Source: UBA1732 sp045114455 (GTDB lineage: Bacteria; Verrucomicrobiota; Lentisphaeria; Victivallales; UBA1829). From it: a DNA stretch of 51,151 nt. The translations under genes were made by a program, and so were the position numbers. The stretch spans positions 1 through 51,151 of the forward strand of contig JBGUKN010000021.1 in the NCBI GenBank assembly GCA_045114455.1. The letters are read 5' to 3'. This document shows, piece after piece, positions 41,222-49,876 of this stretch. The notes beneath the pieces were generated by a model, which searched no databases, was not told the DNA's origin, and was given only the letters and a program-made list of their open reading frames with translations. Position 1 is the stretch's first letter, and the number at the start of each line of letters is the position of its first letter.

Positions 41222-43507
41222 TCAGGACTGCGGCTGGTCGCCGAGTGCACGGAGCGCGGAGCGGCGGATCTTGCCGCTGACGGTCTTCGGGAGCTCGGTG
41301 AGGAAGTCGATCTTGCGCGGGTACTTGTACGGCGCGGTGTTGTGCTTCACGTACTCCTGGATCTCCTTCTTCAGCTCTTCGCTGGGCTGTTTGTCCTTCG
41401 TGAGGACGATGTACGCCTTCACCAGCTGGCCGCGCGTGGGATCGGGCACGCCGACCACGGCGCATTCGAGCACATAGGGCAGCTCCATGATCGCGTTTTC
41501 GACCTCGAACGGGCCGATGCGGTAGCCGGAAGACTTGATGAGGTCGTCGGTGCGTCCGACGTACCAGTAGTAGCCGGCCTCGTCGACCCAGGCGGTGTCG
41601 CCCGTGTGGTAGTAGCCGTTATGCCATGCGTTGTGCGTGGCCTCCTCGTCGCCGTAGTAGCCGACGAAGAGTCCGGGAATCTCGCCCGGCTCGGCCTTGA
41701 TGACGATCTCGCCGACTTCGCCCTGTTTGACCGGCTTGCAATCGGCGTCGAAGAGCTCGACCGGATACATGGGCGAGGGTTTGCCCATCGAGCCGGGATG
41801 CGGCTCCATGCCGTGGATGTTGCCGATGATCATGGTGCTTTCGGTCTGACCGAAGCCTTCCATCATCTTGTGTCCGGTCTGCTTCAGGAATTGGTTGAAG
41901 ACCTCGGGGTTCAACGCCTCTCCCGCCATGGTGGTGTGCTTGAGCGTGGAGAAATCGTACTTGGAGAGATCCTCGCGGATGAAGAAGCGGTACATGGTCG
42001 GAGGCGCGCAGAACGTGGTGATGCCGTACTCCTTGAAGAGCGGCATGATGTCGGCGGCGCTGAACCGGTCGAAGTCGTACACGAAGAGCGGCGCTTCGCA
42101 GAGCCACTGGCCGTAGAGCTTGCCCCACATGGATTTCGCCCAGCCGGTGTCGGAGATGGTCAGGTGCAGGCCGTTCGGGTCCACGCAGTGCCACCAGCGG
42201 GCGGTGATGATGTGTCCGAGCGGGTAGGAGAAGATGTGCGTGACGATCTTCGGATAGCCGGTGGTGCCGGAGCTGAAGAACATCAGCATCAGGTCGGTCG
42301 CCTTCAGGTCGGCGGGCCGCTTGAAGACCGTGCTGTAGCGTTCGAGCGAGGCGTCGAAGTCGAGCCAGCCGAGGCGCGTGCCGTTGGTGGCGATGCGGAA
42401 TTCGACGGACTTGCAGAGGTTCGCGGCGGCATCCGCCTGTTCGAGCACCTCGCCGTCCGAGGTGCAGATGATGGCGCGGATGCCGGCCTTGTCGAAGCGG
42501 TACTGGAAGTCGTGCACGAGCAGCTGGTTCGGAGCGAGTACCGCCACCGCGCCGATCCGGTGTAGGGCGTTCATGAGGACCCAGAACTGCCAGTTGCGGC
42601 GGAGCACCATCATCACGCGGTCGCCCTTTTTGATGCCGAGCGAAACGAGGTAGTTCGCGGCCTGGCAGGACATGTCGGCGATCTGCCGGAACGTGAAATC
42701 GCGGTGTTCGTGCGTGCGGCTGAGCCAGCAGAGCGCGACCTTGTCGGGGGTCTTTTCCGCCAGACGGTCGAGCACGTCGTATGCGAAGTTGAAGGTGTCG
42801 GGATAGTGGAACTTGACCTTGTTCAGGATGCCGTTCTCGTCGAACTCGGCGTCGAGGTAGTCCTGATACAGGAGGCGCTGATCGGACGGCGCTTCGTCGT
42901 CAGAGGGAACCGCGGCGGCGGGAGCGGGCGCGGGAGCTTCGGAGCCTTCGCCGTACATGACGATGGCGAGGAATTCGCAGGGCTTTCCGTCCGCGGCGAC
43001 CATGCCGTGCGGCAGACTGGAGTCCAGCAGCACGCTGTCGCCCGGGTTCAGCACTTCGACCTTGCTGCCGAGCTGGATGCGGAGACGGCCGGACAGCACA
43101 TAGTCGAACTCGTGGCCGGGGTGCGTCGTGAGGTGGATCGGCAGGCTCTCGTCCTGGGGCTGGGCCGTGACGTAGAGAGGTTCGGTGTGGCGGTTCTTCA
43201 GCAGGGGCGCGAGGTGACGGTAGTCGAGCTCCTCGCGGCGCTTGATCGGCATGCCTTCGCCCTTGCGCGTGATGTCGTACAACGAAAGCTTGGGCGACTC
43301 GCCGCTCACGAGTACACCGACATCGACACCGAATCTCTCCGCGCAGAGGTAAAGGAAGGCGAACGGACTTTCGACGAGGCCGTCTTCATGCTTCCGGTAT
43401 TCTTCTACGGTGACGCCCGTGACCTTGGCCATTTCCTCTTCGGAGATTTCCCTGATCTGACGGATGTCGCGAATGCGATTGCCGATTTGCTGAAGTTTGT
43501 TTTCCAT
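41222..43507 (-). CDS. XRE-cupin-acyl-CoA synthetase fusion
   Basis: The 761-aa protein joins three domains. Residues 5-62 are an XRE helix-turn-helix (IGNRIRDIRQIREISEEEMA). Residues 105-190 are a cupin (HLTTHPGHEFDYVLSGRLRI, then LNPGDSVLLDSSLPHG). From about 215 on is a full ANL adenylate-forming enzyme with MLMFFSSGTTGYPK (P-loop, about 400-413), GFGQTES, YYHTGDTAW and the C-terminal PKTVSGKIRR with the catalytic Lys. The HTH-cupin half is a common stand-alone regulator type, here fused to an AMP-dependent synthetase related to the medium-chain/acetyl-type AcsM group. It could activate a carboxylic acid and sense it too (inference). It has a consensus-like promoter and its own terminator, so it is monocistronic. 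Confidence 0.85.
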   Translation of the reverse strand: MENKLQQIGNRIRDIRQIREISEEEMAKVTGVTVEEYRKHEDGLVESPFAFLYLCAERFGVDVGVLVSGESPKLSLYDITRKGEGMPIKRREELDYRHLAPLLKNRHTEPLYVTAQPQDESLPIHLTTHPGHEFDYVLSGRLRIQLGSKVEVLNPGDSVLLDSSLPHGMVAADGKPCEFLAIVMYGEGSEAPAPAPAAAVPSDDEAPSDQRLLYQDYLDAEFDENGILNKVKFHYPDTFNFAYDVLDRLAEKTPDKVALCWLSRTHEHRDFTFRQIADMSCQAANYLVSLGIKKGDRVMMVLRRNWQFWVLMNALHRIGAVAVLAPNQLLVHDFQYRFDKAGIRAIICTSDGEVLEQADAAANLCKSVEFRIATNGTRLGWLDFDASLERYSTVFKRPADLKATDLMLMFFSSGTTGYPKIVTHIFSYPLGHIITARWWHCVDPNGLHLTISDTGWAKSMWGKLYGQWLCEAPLFVYDFDRFSAADIMPLFKEYGITTFCAPPTMYRFFIREDLSKYDFSTLKHTTMAGEALNPEVFNQFLKQTGHKMMEGFGQTESTMIIGNIHGMEPHPGSMGKPSPMYPVELFDADCKPVKQGEVGEIVIKAEPGEIPGLFVGYYGDEEATHNAWHNGYYHTGDTAWVDEAGYYWYVGRTDDLIKSSGYRIGPFEVENAIMELPYVLECAVVGVPDPTRGQLVKAYIVLTKDKQPSEELKKEIQEYVKHNTAPYKYPRKIDFLTELPKTVSGKIRRSALRALGDQPQS

Positions 43508-43565
43508 CTTTCGTTGTCCAAAAGGGTTGAGGGTGCTTCCCGCCAGTTGAAAAGCGGGAACTTAT

Positions 43566-43593
43566 AATATACTATAAAAACGCCGGAAGTCAA
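43566..43593 (-). promoter_or_regulatory. Promoter of the XRE-cupin-synthetase gene
   Basis: Minus strand: TTGACT (43588-43593), 16 bases, TATATT (43566-43571). Confidence 0.75.
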
Positions 43594-43765
43594 GCGGAAA
43601 TCAGGGAAAAAGAAAGTGTTTCCCCTCCGCACGGACCGTCAAAAACGGAGCGGCGGGACCGGACCCGTGGAATCAAAAACTTTGCCGGACCTCCTGAGTT
43701 CATCTCTTTTTTGTTGTTTTGTGAAATATTACATGCTTTCAATCATTTATTCGCGTATCGGGAGA

Positions 43766-43793
43766 TTGTATTTTCCCGGGTTTGCTGTATAGT
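43766..43793 (+). promoter_or_regulatory. Promoter of the GH43 gene
   Basis: TTGTAT (43766-43771), 16 bases, TATAGT (43788-43793), leaving a leader of about 85 bases. Confidence 0.6.
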
Positions 43794-43883
43794 TATGGTA
43801 ATAGAAATCCGTCCCCGCGTTCATCGCGGAAATCGGTTTTCCGGTCCGCATTTCCAACCCCTTAACCAACAGGAAAAAAGTAT

Positions 43884-45227
43884 ATGAAACCGCAAAACTA
43901 CGGCTTCCTCGCCGGCGCGCTGATGCTTCTCTCCGCGCCTCTCCTGGCCCAGAACCCGATCATCCGGGACAACTTCACGGCCGACCCCTCCGCCCACGTC
44001 TTCAACGGACGCGTCTACCTGTACCCCTCGCACGACATCCCCGCGCCGTACGACTACAACCGCAAGGACTGGTTCTGCATGGCGGACTACCACGTGTATT
44101 CCTCCGACAATCTGGTCGACTGGGTGGACCACGGCGTGATCGTGGACCAGACCTATGTGCCGTGGGTGAACACGCGTTCCTACAGCATGTGGGCGCCGGA
44201 CTGCAACGTGAAGGACGGCAAGTACTACTTCTACTTCCCCGCCGACAACCGCATCGGCCTCGCGACCGCCGACCAGCCCTACGGACCGTTCCGCTGCGAA
44301 ACCGAGCCCATCCAGGGCGCGGGCGGCATCGATCCGTGCATCTTCATCGACGACGACGGCGCGTGCTACCTGATCTGGTCCGGCCAGGGCATGCGGATTG
44401 CCAAGCTGAAAGACAACATGAAGGAATTCGACGGCGAAGCGAAGACCATCCAGCACGACACGCCGAACCGCGGCCTGAAGGAAGGCCCGTTCATGTTCAA
44501 GCGCAACGGCATCTACTACTTCACGTTCCCCTGGGTCGACGAAAACCACGAATGCCTCTGCTACTGCACCGGCGACAGTCCGTGGGGCCCGTTCAAGTAC
44601 CAGGGCAAGATCATGGAGCAGAACCCGCAGTGCTGGACCAACCACCACTCCGTCGTCGAGTTCAAGGGCAAATGGTATCTCTTCTACCACCACAACGACT
44701 ATTCCCCAAACTTCGACAAGAACCGCTCCGTCTGCATCGACGAGATCACGTTCAACGAGGACGGCTCCATCAATCTCGTGACCCCCACCAAGCGCGGCGT
44801 CGGCATCACGAAGGCCACGAACAAGATCGAGCTCGACCGCTATTCCAAGATCGCGGACCAGAACCACGCCTGGATCGAATTCCTCCGCACCGAATCTCCG
44901 TTCGAAGGCTGGAAGACCGTCTTCCGCAACAACGACAGCTCCCGCAATCCGATCTGGGTCGAATACGACCGCGTCGATTTCGGTGAAAAGCCCCTCGACA
45001 GCGTGCTCATGCGCGTGCAGTCCAATGTCGGCGGCAGGGTCGAAATCCATGCCGACTCCCTCGAAGGTCCGGTCATCGCGACCGTCGACATCACCGGCAA
45101 GGACGGCGGCGAATGGCAGGAGATCAAATCCCCCGTCACCACCCAGATCACCGGCGTTCACGACCTGGTCGTGAACATGAGAAGCGGCCTGCTGATGTAC
45201 ATCGACTGGATCAAGTTCGTCGAGTGA
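43884..45227 (+). CDS. Secreted GH43 glycoside hydrolase with a C-terminal CBM6-like domain
   Basis: The 447-aa enzyme has a signal peptide (MKPQNYGFLAGALMLLSAPL then LAQ). The five-bladed GH43 propeller shows the three acidic positions: Asp34 in FTADPSAHVF (base), Asp150 in GIDPCIFIDDDG (modulator) and Glu200 in LKEGPFMFKRNG (acid). A beta-sandwich of about 130 residues at the C-terminus, ending DLVVNMRSGLLMYIDWIKF, is CBM6-like. GH43 enzymes remove arabinose or xylose from plant polysaccharides by inversion. Codon use is strongly C-ending, suggesting high expression. The GH16 gene is convergent downstream. The precise substrate is not determinable; arabinan or arabinoxylan is likely. Confidence 0.9.
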   Translation: MKPQNYGFLAGALMLLSAPLLAQNPIIRDNFTADPSAHVFNGRVYLYPSHDIPAPYDYNRKDWFCMADYHVYSSDNLVDWVDHGVIVDQTYVPWVNTRSYSMWAPDCNVKDGKYYFYFPADNRIGLATADQPYGPFRCETEPIQGAGGIDPCIFIDDDGACYLIWSGQGMRIAKLKDNMKEFDGEAKTIQHDTPNRGLKEGPFMFKRNGIYYFTFPWVDENHECLCYCTGDSPWGPFKYQGKIMEQNPQCWTNHHSVVEFKGKWYLFYHHNDYSPNFDKNRSVCIDEITFNEDGSINLVTPTKRGVGITKATNKIELDRYSKIADQNHAWIEFLRTESPFEGWKTVFRNNDSSRNPIWVEYDRVDFGEKPLDSVLMRVQSNVGGRVEIHADSLEGPVIATVDITGKDGGEWQEIKSPVTTQITGVHDLVVNMRSGLLMYIDWIKFVE

Positions 45228-45259
45228 TCCCGGCCGGTTCGGCAAACACAGGCAAATCG

Positions 45260-45294
45260 AAGGGGCTTGCGAGATCCGTTCTCGCAAGCCCCTT
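45260..45294. terminator. Shared hairpin between the convergent GH43 and GH16 genes
   Basis: A perfect 15-bp stem AAGGGGCTTGCGAGA/TCTCGCAAGCCCCTT with a 5-base loop, between the two stop codons. T-runs are short on both sides, so it may act with Rho or as a transcript end-protector. Confidence 0.8.
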
Positions 45295-45332
45295 GTTTCA
45301 TATGCTTCTTTCAGCAATCCCGCCGGGATGCG

Positions 45333-46244
45333 TCACTCCGATTTCTGGTAGACTCGAACGTAGTCGACGTACATGCGGACGGGGAACTTGATCGCGGTCA
45401 CGTCGCCGCCGCACTCGCCGCCGAGCGCGAGGTTCACCAGCAGATAATGCGGCTGGCGGAACGGGTTTTCGACGGAACGGAACCGGGCGTTTTTGAGATC
45501 GGCGATGGAAGAGTCGCTTATGATGCGGCCGTCCACGGATATGGCGATGCGGTTTTCATCCCAGTCCATCGCGTAGACGTGGAACTTGTCCGCCCATTCC
45601 GGATCGTCCTTCCTGAAGGTCCCGAGCTGCGTCTTGACCGAATGTCCTTCCGGCGTCCACTGGCCTTTGTCCGAGGACCAGAAGTAATTCGCGAGGACGA
45701 TCTCCTTGTAATACTCGAAGATGTCGGTCTCGCCGCAGGACGGCCAGTTCTCGGACACGCCGAGCGTCCAGAACGCGGGCCAGCAGCCTTCCGTCAGGGG
45801 CGCCTTGATGCGCGCCTCTATGCGGCCGTAGCAAAACGAATGCAGCCCCTTCGTGATAAGGCAGGCGGAAGTGTATTCGATGGGGCCGGCGTTGCCGCCG
45901 AACATGCTTGCGAACGGATTCAGGTTCGGATTCGGCAGGGGCTCATCGTGGTGTTCCGCCGTGATGACCAGGCAGCCGTCGCGTACCTCGGCGTTTTCCG
46001 GGCGGTACCACTGAGCCTCGTGATTCCGCACATATCCGGTCTCGTAGGTCCAGTTCGCGGGATCGGGGCGTCCGTCCGCATTGAACTCGTCGGCCCAGAC
46101 CAGTTTCATGCCCGCGGGCGGATTCGGGGCGAAGGGATCGGAACCGGGCTTGCTCTCCGTCCGAGCCTCGTTCTGCGCGGGGGCGCATGCGGCGAGGATG
46201 CAGGCGAAAAGGACCGGAAGGGAAAGAGACAGAGCTTTCATCAT
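45333..46244 (-). CDS. GH16 beta-glucanase lipoprotein (laminarinase-like)
   Basis: The 303-aa protein has a lipoprotein signal (lipobox ILAAC, Cys20) and a GH16 jelly-roll domain. The catalytic motif GETDIFEYY has nucleophile Glu172, Asp174 and acid/base Glu177. YGRIEARIKAPLTEGCWPAFW is the conserved sandwich strand. The C-terminus MYVDYVRVYQ is typical. It would cut beta-1,3 or beta-1,3-1,4 glucans or related galactans at the cell surface. The double ATG start follows AAGGAGG. It is convergent with GH43. Confidence 0.92.
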   Translation of the reverse strand: MMKALSLSLPVLFACILAACAPAQNEARTESKPGSDPFAPNPPAGMKLVWADEFNADGRPDPANWTYETGYVRNHEAQWYRPENAEVRDGCLVITAEHHDEPLPNPNLNPFASMFGGNAGPIEYTSACLITKGLHSFCYGRIEARIKAPLTEGCWPAFWTLGVSENWPSCGETDIFEYYKEIVLANYFWSSDKGQWTPEGHSVKTQLGTFRKDDPEWADKFHVYAMDWDENRIAISVDGRIISDSSIADLKNARFRSVENPFRQPHYLLVNLALGGECGGDVTAIKFPVRMYVDYVRVYQKSE

Positions 46245-46281
46245 CGAACCTCCTTGAGCGGGATTTTTCCGGGCGTCCGCC

Positions 46282-48642
46282 TCAGTTCGAGGCGGGCATG
46301 GACATCAGGAACTCGGCGTTCGTCGAAACCTTTTTGAGCTTGGAAATCAGGACCTCCATCGCCTCGACGGGCGGAACGCCGGTCATGGCCTTGCGGAGCG
46401 TCCAGACGCGCGGAAGTTCGTCGCGGTGAAGCAGGAGCTCCTCCTTGCGCGTGCCGCTGGCCTCAATGTTGATGGCCGGGTAGACGCGCTTGTCGACGAG
46501 ACGGCGGTCGAGGTGGAGTTCCATGTTGCCGGTTCCCTTGAACTCCTCGAAGATGACCTCGTCCATCTTGCTGCCGGTGTCGATGAGCGCGGTGGCGATG
46601 ATGGTCAGGCTGCCGTAGTCCTCGATATTGCGGGCCGCGCCGAAGAAGCGTTTCGGCTTGTGGAGCGCGTTGGCGTCGACGCCGCCGGTGAGAATCTTGC
46701 CGCTGTGCGGCTGGAGCGTGTTGTAGGCGCGGGCGAGACGGGTGATGGAGTCGAGCAGGATCACGACGTCCTTCTTGGATTCGACCAGGCGCTTTGCTTT
46801 TTCGATGACCATCTCGGCGATCTGCACATGACGCTCCGGCGGTTCGTCGAAGGTCGAGCTCACGACTTCCGCGTTGGAGCTCACGCTCATTTTCATATCG
46901 GTGACTTCCTCGGGGCGTTCGTCGATCAGAAGGATGATCAGGATGACCTCGGGATTGTTCTTGATGATCGAGTTCGCCATTTTCTGCAGGAGCACGGTCT
47001 TGCCGGTGCGCGGCGGCGCGACGATGAGGCCGCGCTGGCCGAGACCGATCGGCGTCACCAGGTCGACGACGCGTCCGCAGAGCTCGTCCGGGGTGGTCTC
47101 GAGGAAGAGGCGCCGGGTCGGGAAATACGGCTTCAGTTCGTTGAACGGGATGATGTCGCGCTTGCACTCGGGCGACTGGTGATTAATGCTGGTCACGCGG
47201 AACATCGCGAAGAAGCGTTCCTTCTCGCGCGGCTGGCGGATTTCGCCTTCGATGAAGTCGCCCGTGCGGACGGCGTAGCGGCGAACCTGGTTCGGGCTGA
47301 GGTAGATGTCCTCGGAGGACGGCAGGTAGCTGTAGTACGGGGAACGGAGGAATCCGAAGCCGTCCGGCATGACCTCCAGGAATCCGCTTCCGACGAGGAC
47401 GCATCTCTCGCTGCTGGCGCGGACGATCTCGAAAACGAGCTCGGACTTTGCGAGGACGCCGACGCCCTCGATGCCCATGTCGCGGGCCATCTGGCTGAGC
47501 TCGGTGATGGATTTCTGCTGAAGCTCGGTGATGTTCAGGGTCGGCGGCGGGATCGGTTCGCCGTTCTCGTCGTACTCCACGCGCGGACCGTTGTTGTAGT
47601 TCTGCTGCGTCATCTTCATGAGACGGCGGATTTCGGCGTAGGTCGGATCGTCGCCGCCCTGGCGCATCCCGTTGTAGCCGCCGTTGCCGCCCCCCTGGAA
47701 GCGGCGTTTCTGGTTCTGCTGGTTCTGCTGGTTCTGCTGCTTGCGGAACTGCTGGTTCTGCTGGTTGTTATTGAACTGGCGGTTGTTGTTCTGCTGGTTG
47801 TTGTTGAACTGGCGCTGATGTTTGTTGTTCCGCTGGTTCTGCTGCTGATTCTGCTGGTTCTGCTGATTCTGCTGTTTGCGGAGCTGCTGATTCTGCTGGC
47901 CGTTGCCGCCGTTCTGATTCTGCTGCATGGACGGACGGGCGGCGGACTCCTGCGCGGATTCCGCGGTTTCGCCCTGCTGACGGGGTTCGGACGGCATTTG
48001 TTCGCCGAGGTCGCGGGTCTCCAGATTGTCGTCCGGGAAATCCGGCAGGGATTCTTCGTTCCGGGGCATGCGCGCCGGGGCTTTGGGAGCCGGCGGCACA
48101 TAGGCGATGCTGTCGTCGTCAGGGGGAAGATCGACAGATGCGCCGCCGGATTCATTCATGCCGGCGACCACGATCTCGTTCGGACGGATCCCGCCGGGAA
48201 AATCCTGTTCCCGCGGATTCGAATCGGAGTCGAAATCGTCTCCGTCATCAAGATTGAACTTATAGGTACGGACGACTTTGAGGCCGTCGCGGGAACTCGG
48301 CGTGAAAGAGTCCACATGCTGAACGGTGGCGGGATCGTAGTCGGCGTCGTCACCGAAATCCGGGTCATCCCCGCCGCCGAAGGAAGCGGTTTTGCGCGCT
48401 GCGGACCTTGCGCCGAACGTGGCCTGGACCGGGGCGGACGCTTCTTCATCGGCGGATTCCGTCGCGACGGCTTCGTCTTCCGGCTCGGCATCCAGGCGTT
48501 TTTTGGGCGGACGGCCGCGACGCTTCTTCACCGGCGTCTCGGCGGCATCGGATTCCATGGACGGAGCGGTCTGCTCCGGCGCTTCATTCCGTGCGGGGAT
48601 CTGGTTTTCGGACTGCATGTTTTCCATTTCGTCGGACATCAT
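46282..48642 (-). CDS. rho: Transcription termination factor Rho with a Q/N-rich insertion
   Basis: The 786-aa protein ends with a normal Rho: Rho_N helical domain (about 370-410, ITELSQMARDMGIEGVGVL), the cold-shock RNA-binding domain with GFGFLRSPYYSYLPS, and the RecA-like ATPase with GLIVAPPRTGKTVLLQ (Walker A, about 540-555), then ILLIDERPEEVTDM. The first 360 residues are extra. They include an AT-hook-like KKRRGRPPKKR near residue 40, an acidic middle and a striking Gln/Asn-rich block (about 235-320). The ATG at 48642 follows AAAGGAA. It is 75 bases after coaE on the same strand, so it is probably in one operon. Confidence 0.93.
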   Translation of the reverse strand: MMSDEMENMQSENQIPARNEAPEQTAPSMESDAAETPVKKRRGRPPKKRLDAEPEDEAVATESADEEASAPVQATFGARSAARKTASFGGGDDPDFGDDADYDPATVQHVDSFTPSSRDGLKVVRTYKFNLDDGDDFDSDSNPREQDFPGGIRPNEIVVAGMNESGGASVDLPPDDDSIAYVPPAPKAPARMPRNEESLPDFPDDNLETRDLGEQMPSEPRQQGETAESAQESAARPSMQQNQNGGNGQQNQQLRKQQNQQNQQNQQQNQRNNKHQRQFNNNQQNNNRQFNNNQQNQQFRKQQNQQNQQNQKRRFQGGGNGGYNGMRQGGDDPTYAEIRRLMKMTQQNYNNGPRVEYDENGEPIPPPTLNITELQQKSITELSQMARDMGIEGVGVLAKSELVFEIVRASSERCVLVGSGFLEVMPDGFGFLRSPYYSYLPSSEDIYLSPNQVRRYAVRTGDFIEGEIRQPREKERFFAMFRVTSINHQSPECKRDIIPFNELKPYFPTRRLFLETTPDELCGRVVDLVTPIGLGQRGLIVAPPRTGKTVLLQKMANSIIKNNPEVILIILLIDERPEEVTDMKMSVSSNAEVVSSTFDEPPERHVQIAEMVIEKAKRLVESKKDVVILLDSITRLARAYNTLQPHSGKILTGGVDANALHKPKRFFGAARNIEDYGSLTIIATALIDTGSKMDEVIFEEFKGTGNMELHLDRRLVDKRVYPAINIEASGTRKEELLLHRDELPRVWTLRKAMTGVPPVEAMEVLISKLKKVSTNAEFLMSMPASN

Positions 48643-48717
48643 TGTTTCCTTTCCTGACAAAATCCGGTATGGTTATTTGTATTTGAATTTGAATGACAGA
48701 ACAAATGTAAGACTGTT

Positions 48718-49392
48718 TTATAAAGAGGACGATTTCAGGCGGGCGACCAGCTCGAAACACTGCCTCCGCAGATGCTCGAGGCCGCCGTTGTTGATCAAAC
48801 CGAAGTCGGCGCGGGCAAGTTTCGCGTCGGCGGACATCTGCACCGCCAGACGCGATCCAGCTTCCTCGCGGGACAGGCCGTTCCGCTCCATCAGCCGGGC
48901 GATCTGCATCTCCCGGGGCATCCAGACGGCGATCGTGTGCGAATACCGGGTCTCCCACCCGATCTCGAAGAGCAGCGGGATCTCGACCAGGACCAGTTCG
49001 TCTTCACGGATGCCGTCCCCGGCCATGAGTTCCTTCAGACGACGTTCCACAGCCGGATGAACCAGCGCGTCCAGCGCCGCGAAAGCGTCCGCGCGGTTTT
49101 CCGCCGCAAAGAGACGCCGCGACAGCGCCGCCCGGTCGATGCGGGAATCCGGGGTCACGACTTCGTCGCCCCAGTTTTTCCGCATCCCGGCCAGAAGTTC
49201 CGGCATGGGATTTTCATAAAGGTCATGGCAGATCGCATCGGTATCGTAAATATGGGAGAATCCGGCTTCCAGCAGGAAATGGCCCGCTGTCGTTTTTCCG
49301 CATGCGATTCCGCCAGTCAGAGCAAGAGGTTTCAACTCTTCCGTCTCCGTGCGGTTTCTTTGTGGTTGAGCTTTTCCCGGAAAGAGATCCAT
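48718..49392 (-). CDS. coaE: Dephospho-CoA kinase
   Basis: The 224-aa kinase performs the last step of CoA synthesis. It has the P-loop LALTGGIACGKTTAGHFL (about 24-41), YDTDAICHDLY (the CoA-site Asp motif), LVHPAVERRLKEL, VLVEIPLLFEIGW and the lid R-x-x-x-R region IARLMERNGLSREEA. The N-terminal 20 residues before the P-loop are not conserved, so the true start may be slightly later. It is upstream of rho. Confidence 0.93.
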   Translation of the reverse strand: MDLFPGKAQPQRNRTETEELKPLALTGGIACGKTTAGHFLLEAGFSHIYDTDAICHDLYENPMPELLAGMRKNWGDEVVTPDSRIDRAALSRRLFAAENRADAFAALDALVHPAVERRLKELMAGDGIREDELVLVEIPLLFEIGWETRYSHTIAVWMPREMQIARLMERNGLSREEAGSRLAVQMSADAKLARADFGLINNGGLEHLRRQCFELVARLKSSSL

Positions 49393-49552
49393 TTTCTGTG
49401 CCGTCTGCGGCGGCGGATGCGTTCCGGGACCCCGGCTGTCCGTCCGAAAAATGACACAGACCGATGATGCCTGCTCGAACGGGTGGGAAATTATGGCCGG
49501 GAATCCGGCAAAACAGCATGTTTCCGGGCGGCCATAAGAGGGTAATGAGTTT

Positions 49553-49581
49553 AATTTAGCACGTTCCTTTTATTTTTTCAA
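49553..49581 (-). promoter_or_regulatory. Promoter of the coaE-rho operon
   Basis: Minus strand: TTGAAA (49576-49581), 17 bases, TAAATT (49553-49558). Confidence 0.6.
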
Positions 49582-49715
49582 GCGCGATTCGGGAAAAAAG
49601 CGGAAAAAACGCCTGGATCCGCCTCGTTTTCAGCCGAGATCCCCTCCGGGACACAGCCGCTCGCCGCCGTCCGGGACATTTTGGGATTCACTCTGAAAAA
49701 AACAGAGTTTTCCGG

Positions 49716-49744
49716 TTGATAAATCCTCCTTTCACGGTTATATT
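49716..49744 (+). promoter_or_regulatory. Promoter of the DUF1846 gene
   Basis: TTGATA (49716-49721), 17 bases, TATATT (49739-49744). Confidence 0.75.
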
Positions 49745-49876
49745 ATTTAGGATGAAGTCTTAAAAAAACAGACGCGTGCGTGTCCGCACTTTTCCCTTGC
49801 CCCGCCGGCCTCTCCGGTCTTCAGGCATGGACAAAGAACGAACCGGTGCGCGCCGGAAAAAACACGGGAAACGACG

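Larger units (their letters stand above)
43508..43883. other. Divergent promoter region between synthetase and GH43 genes
   Basis: The region has one promoter on each strand (43566-43593 minus, 43766-43793 plus) and no gene. No carbon-catabolite operator is recognisable. Confidence 0.6.
49393..49876. other. Divergent promoter region between coaE and DUF1846
   Basis: The region holds a minus promoter for coaE and a plus promoter for the DUF1846 gene, plus a small inverted repeat ACTCTG/CAGAGT near 49690-49708. There is no gene. The DUF1846 leader (about 125 bases) has no recognised riboswitch. Confidence 0.55.
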
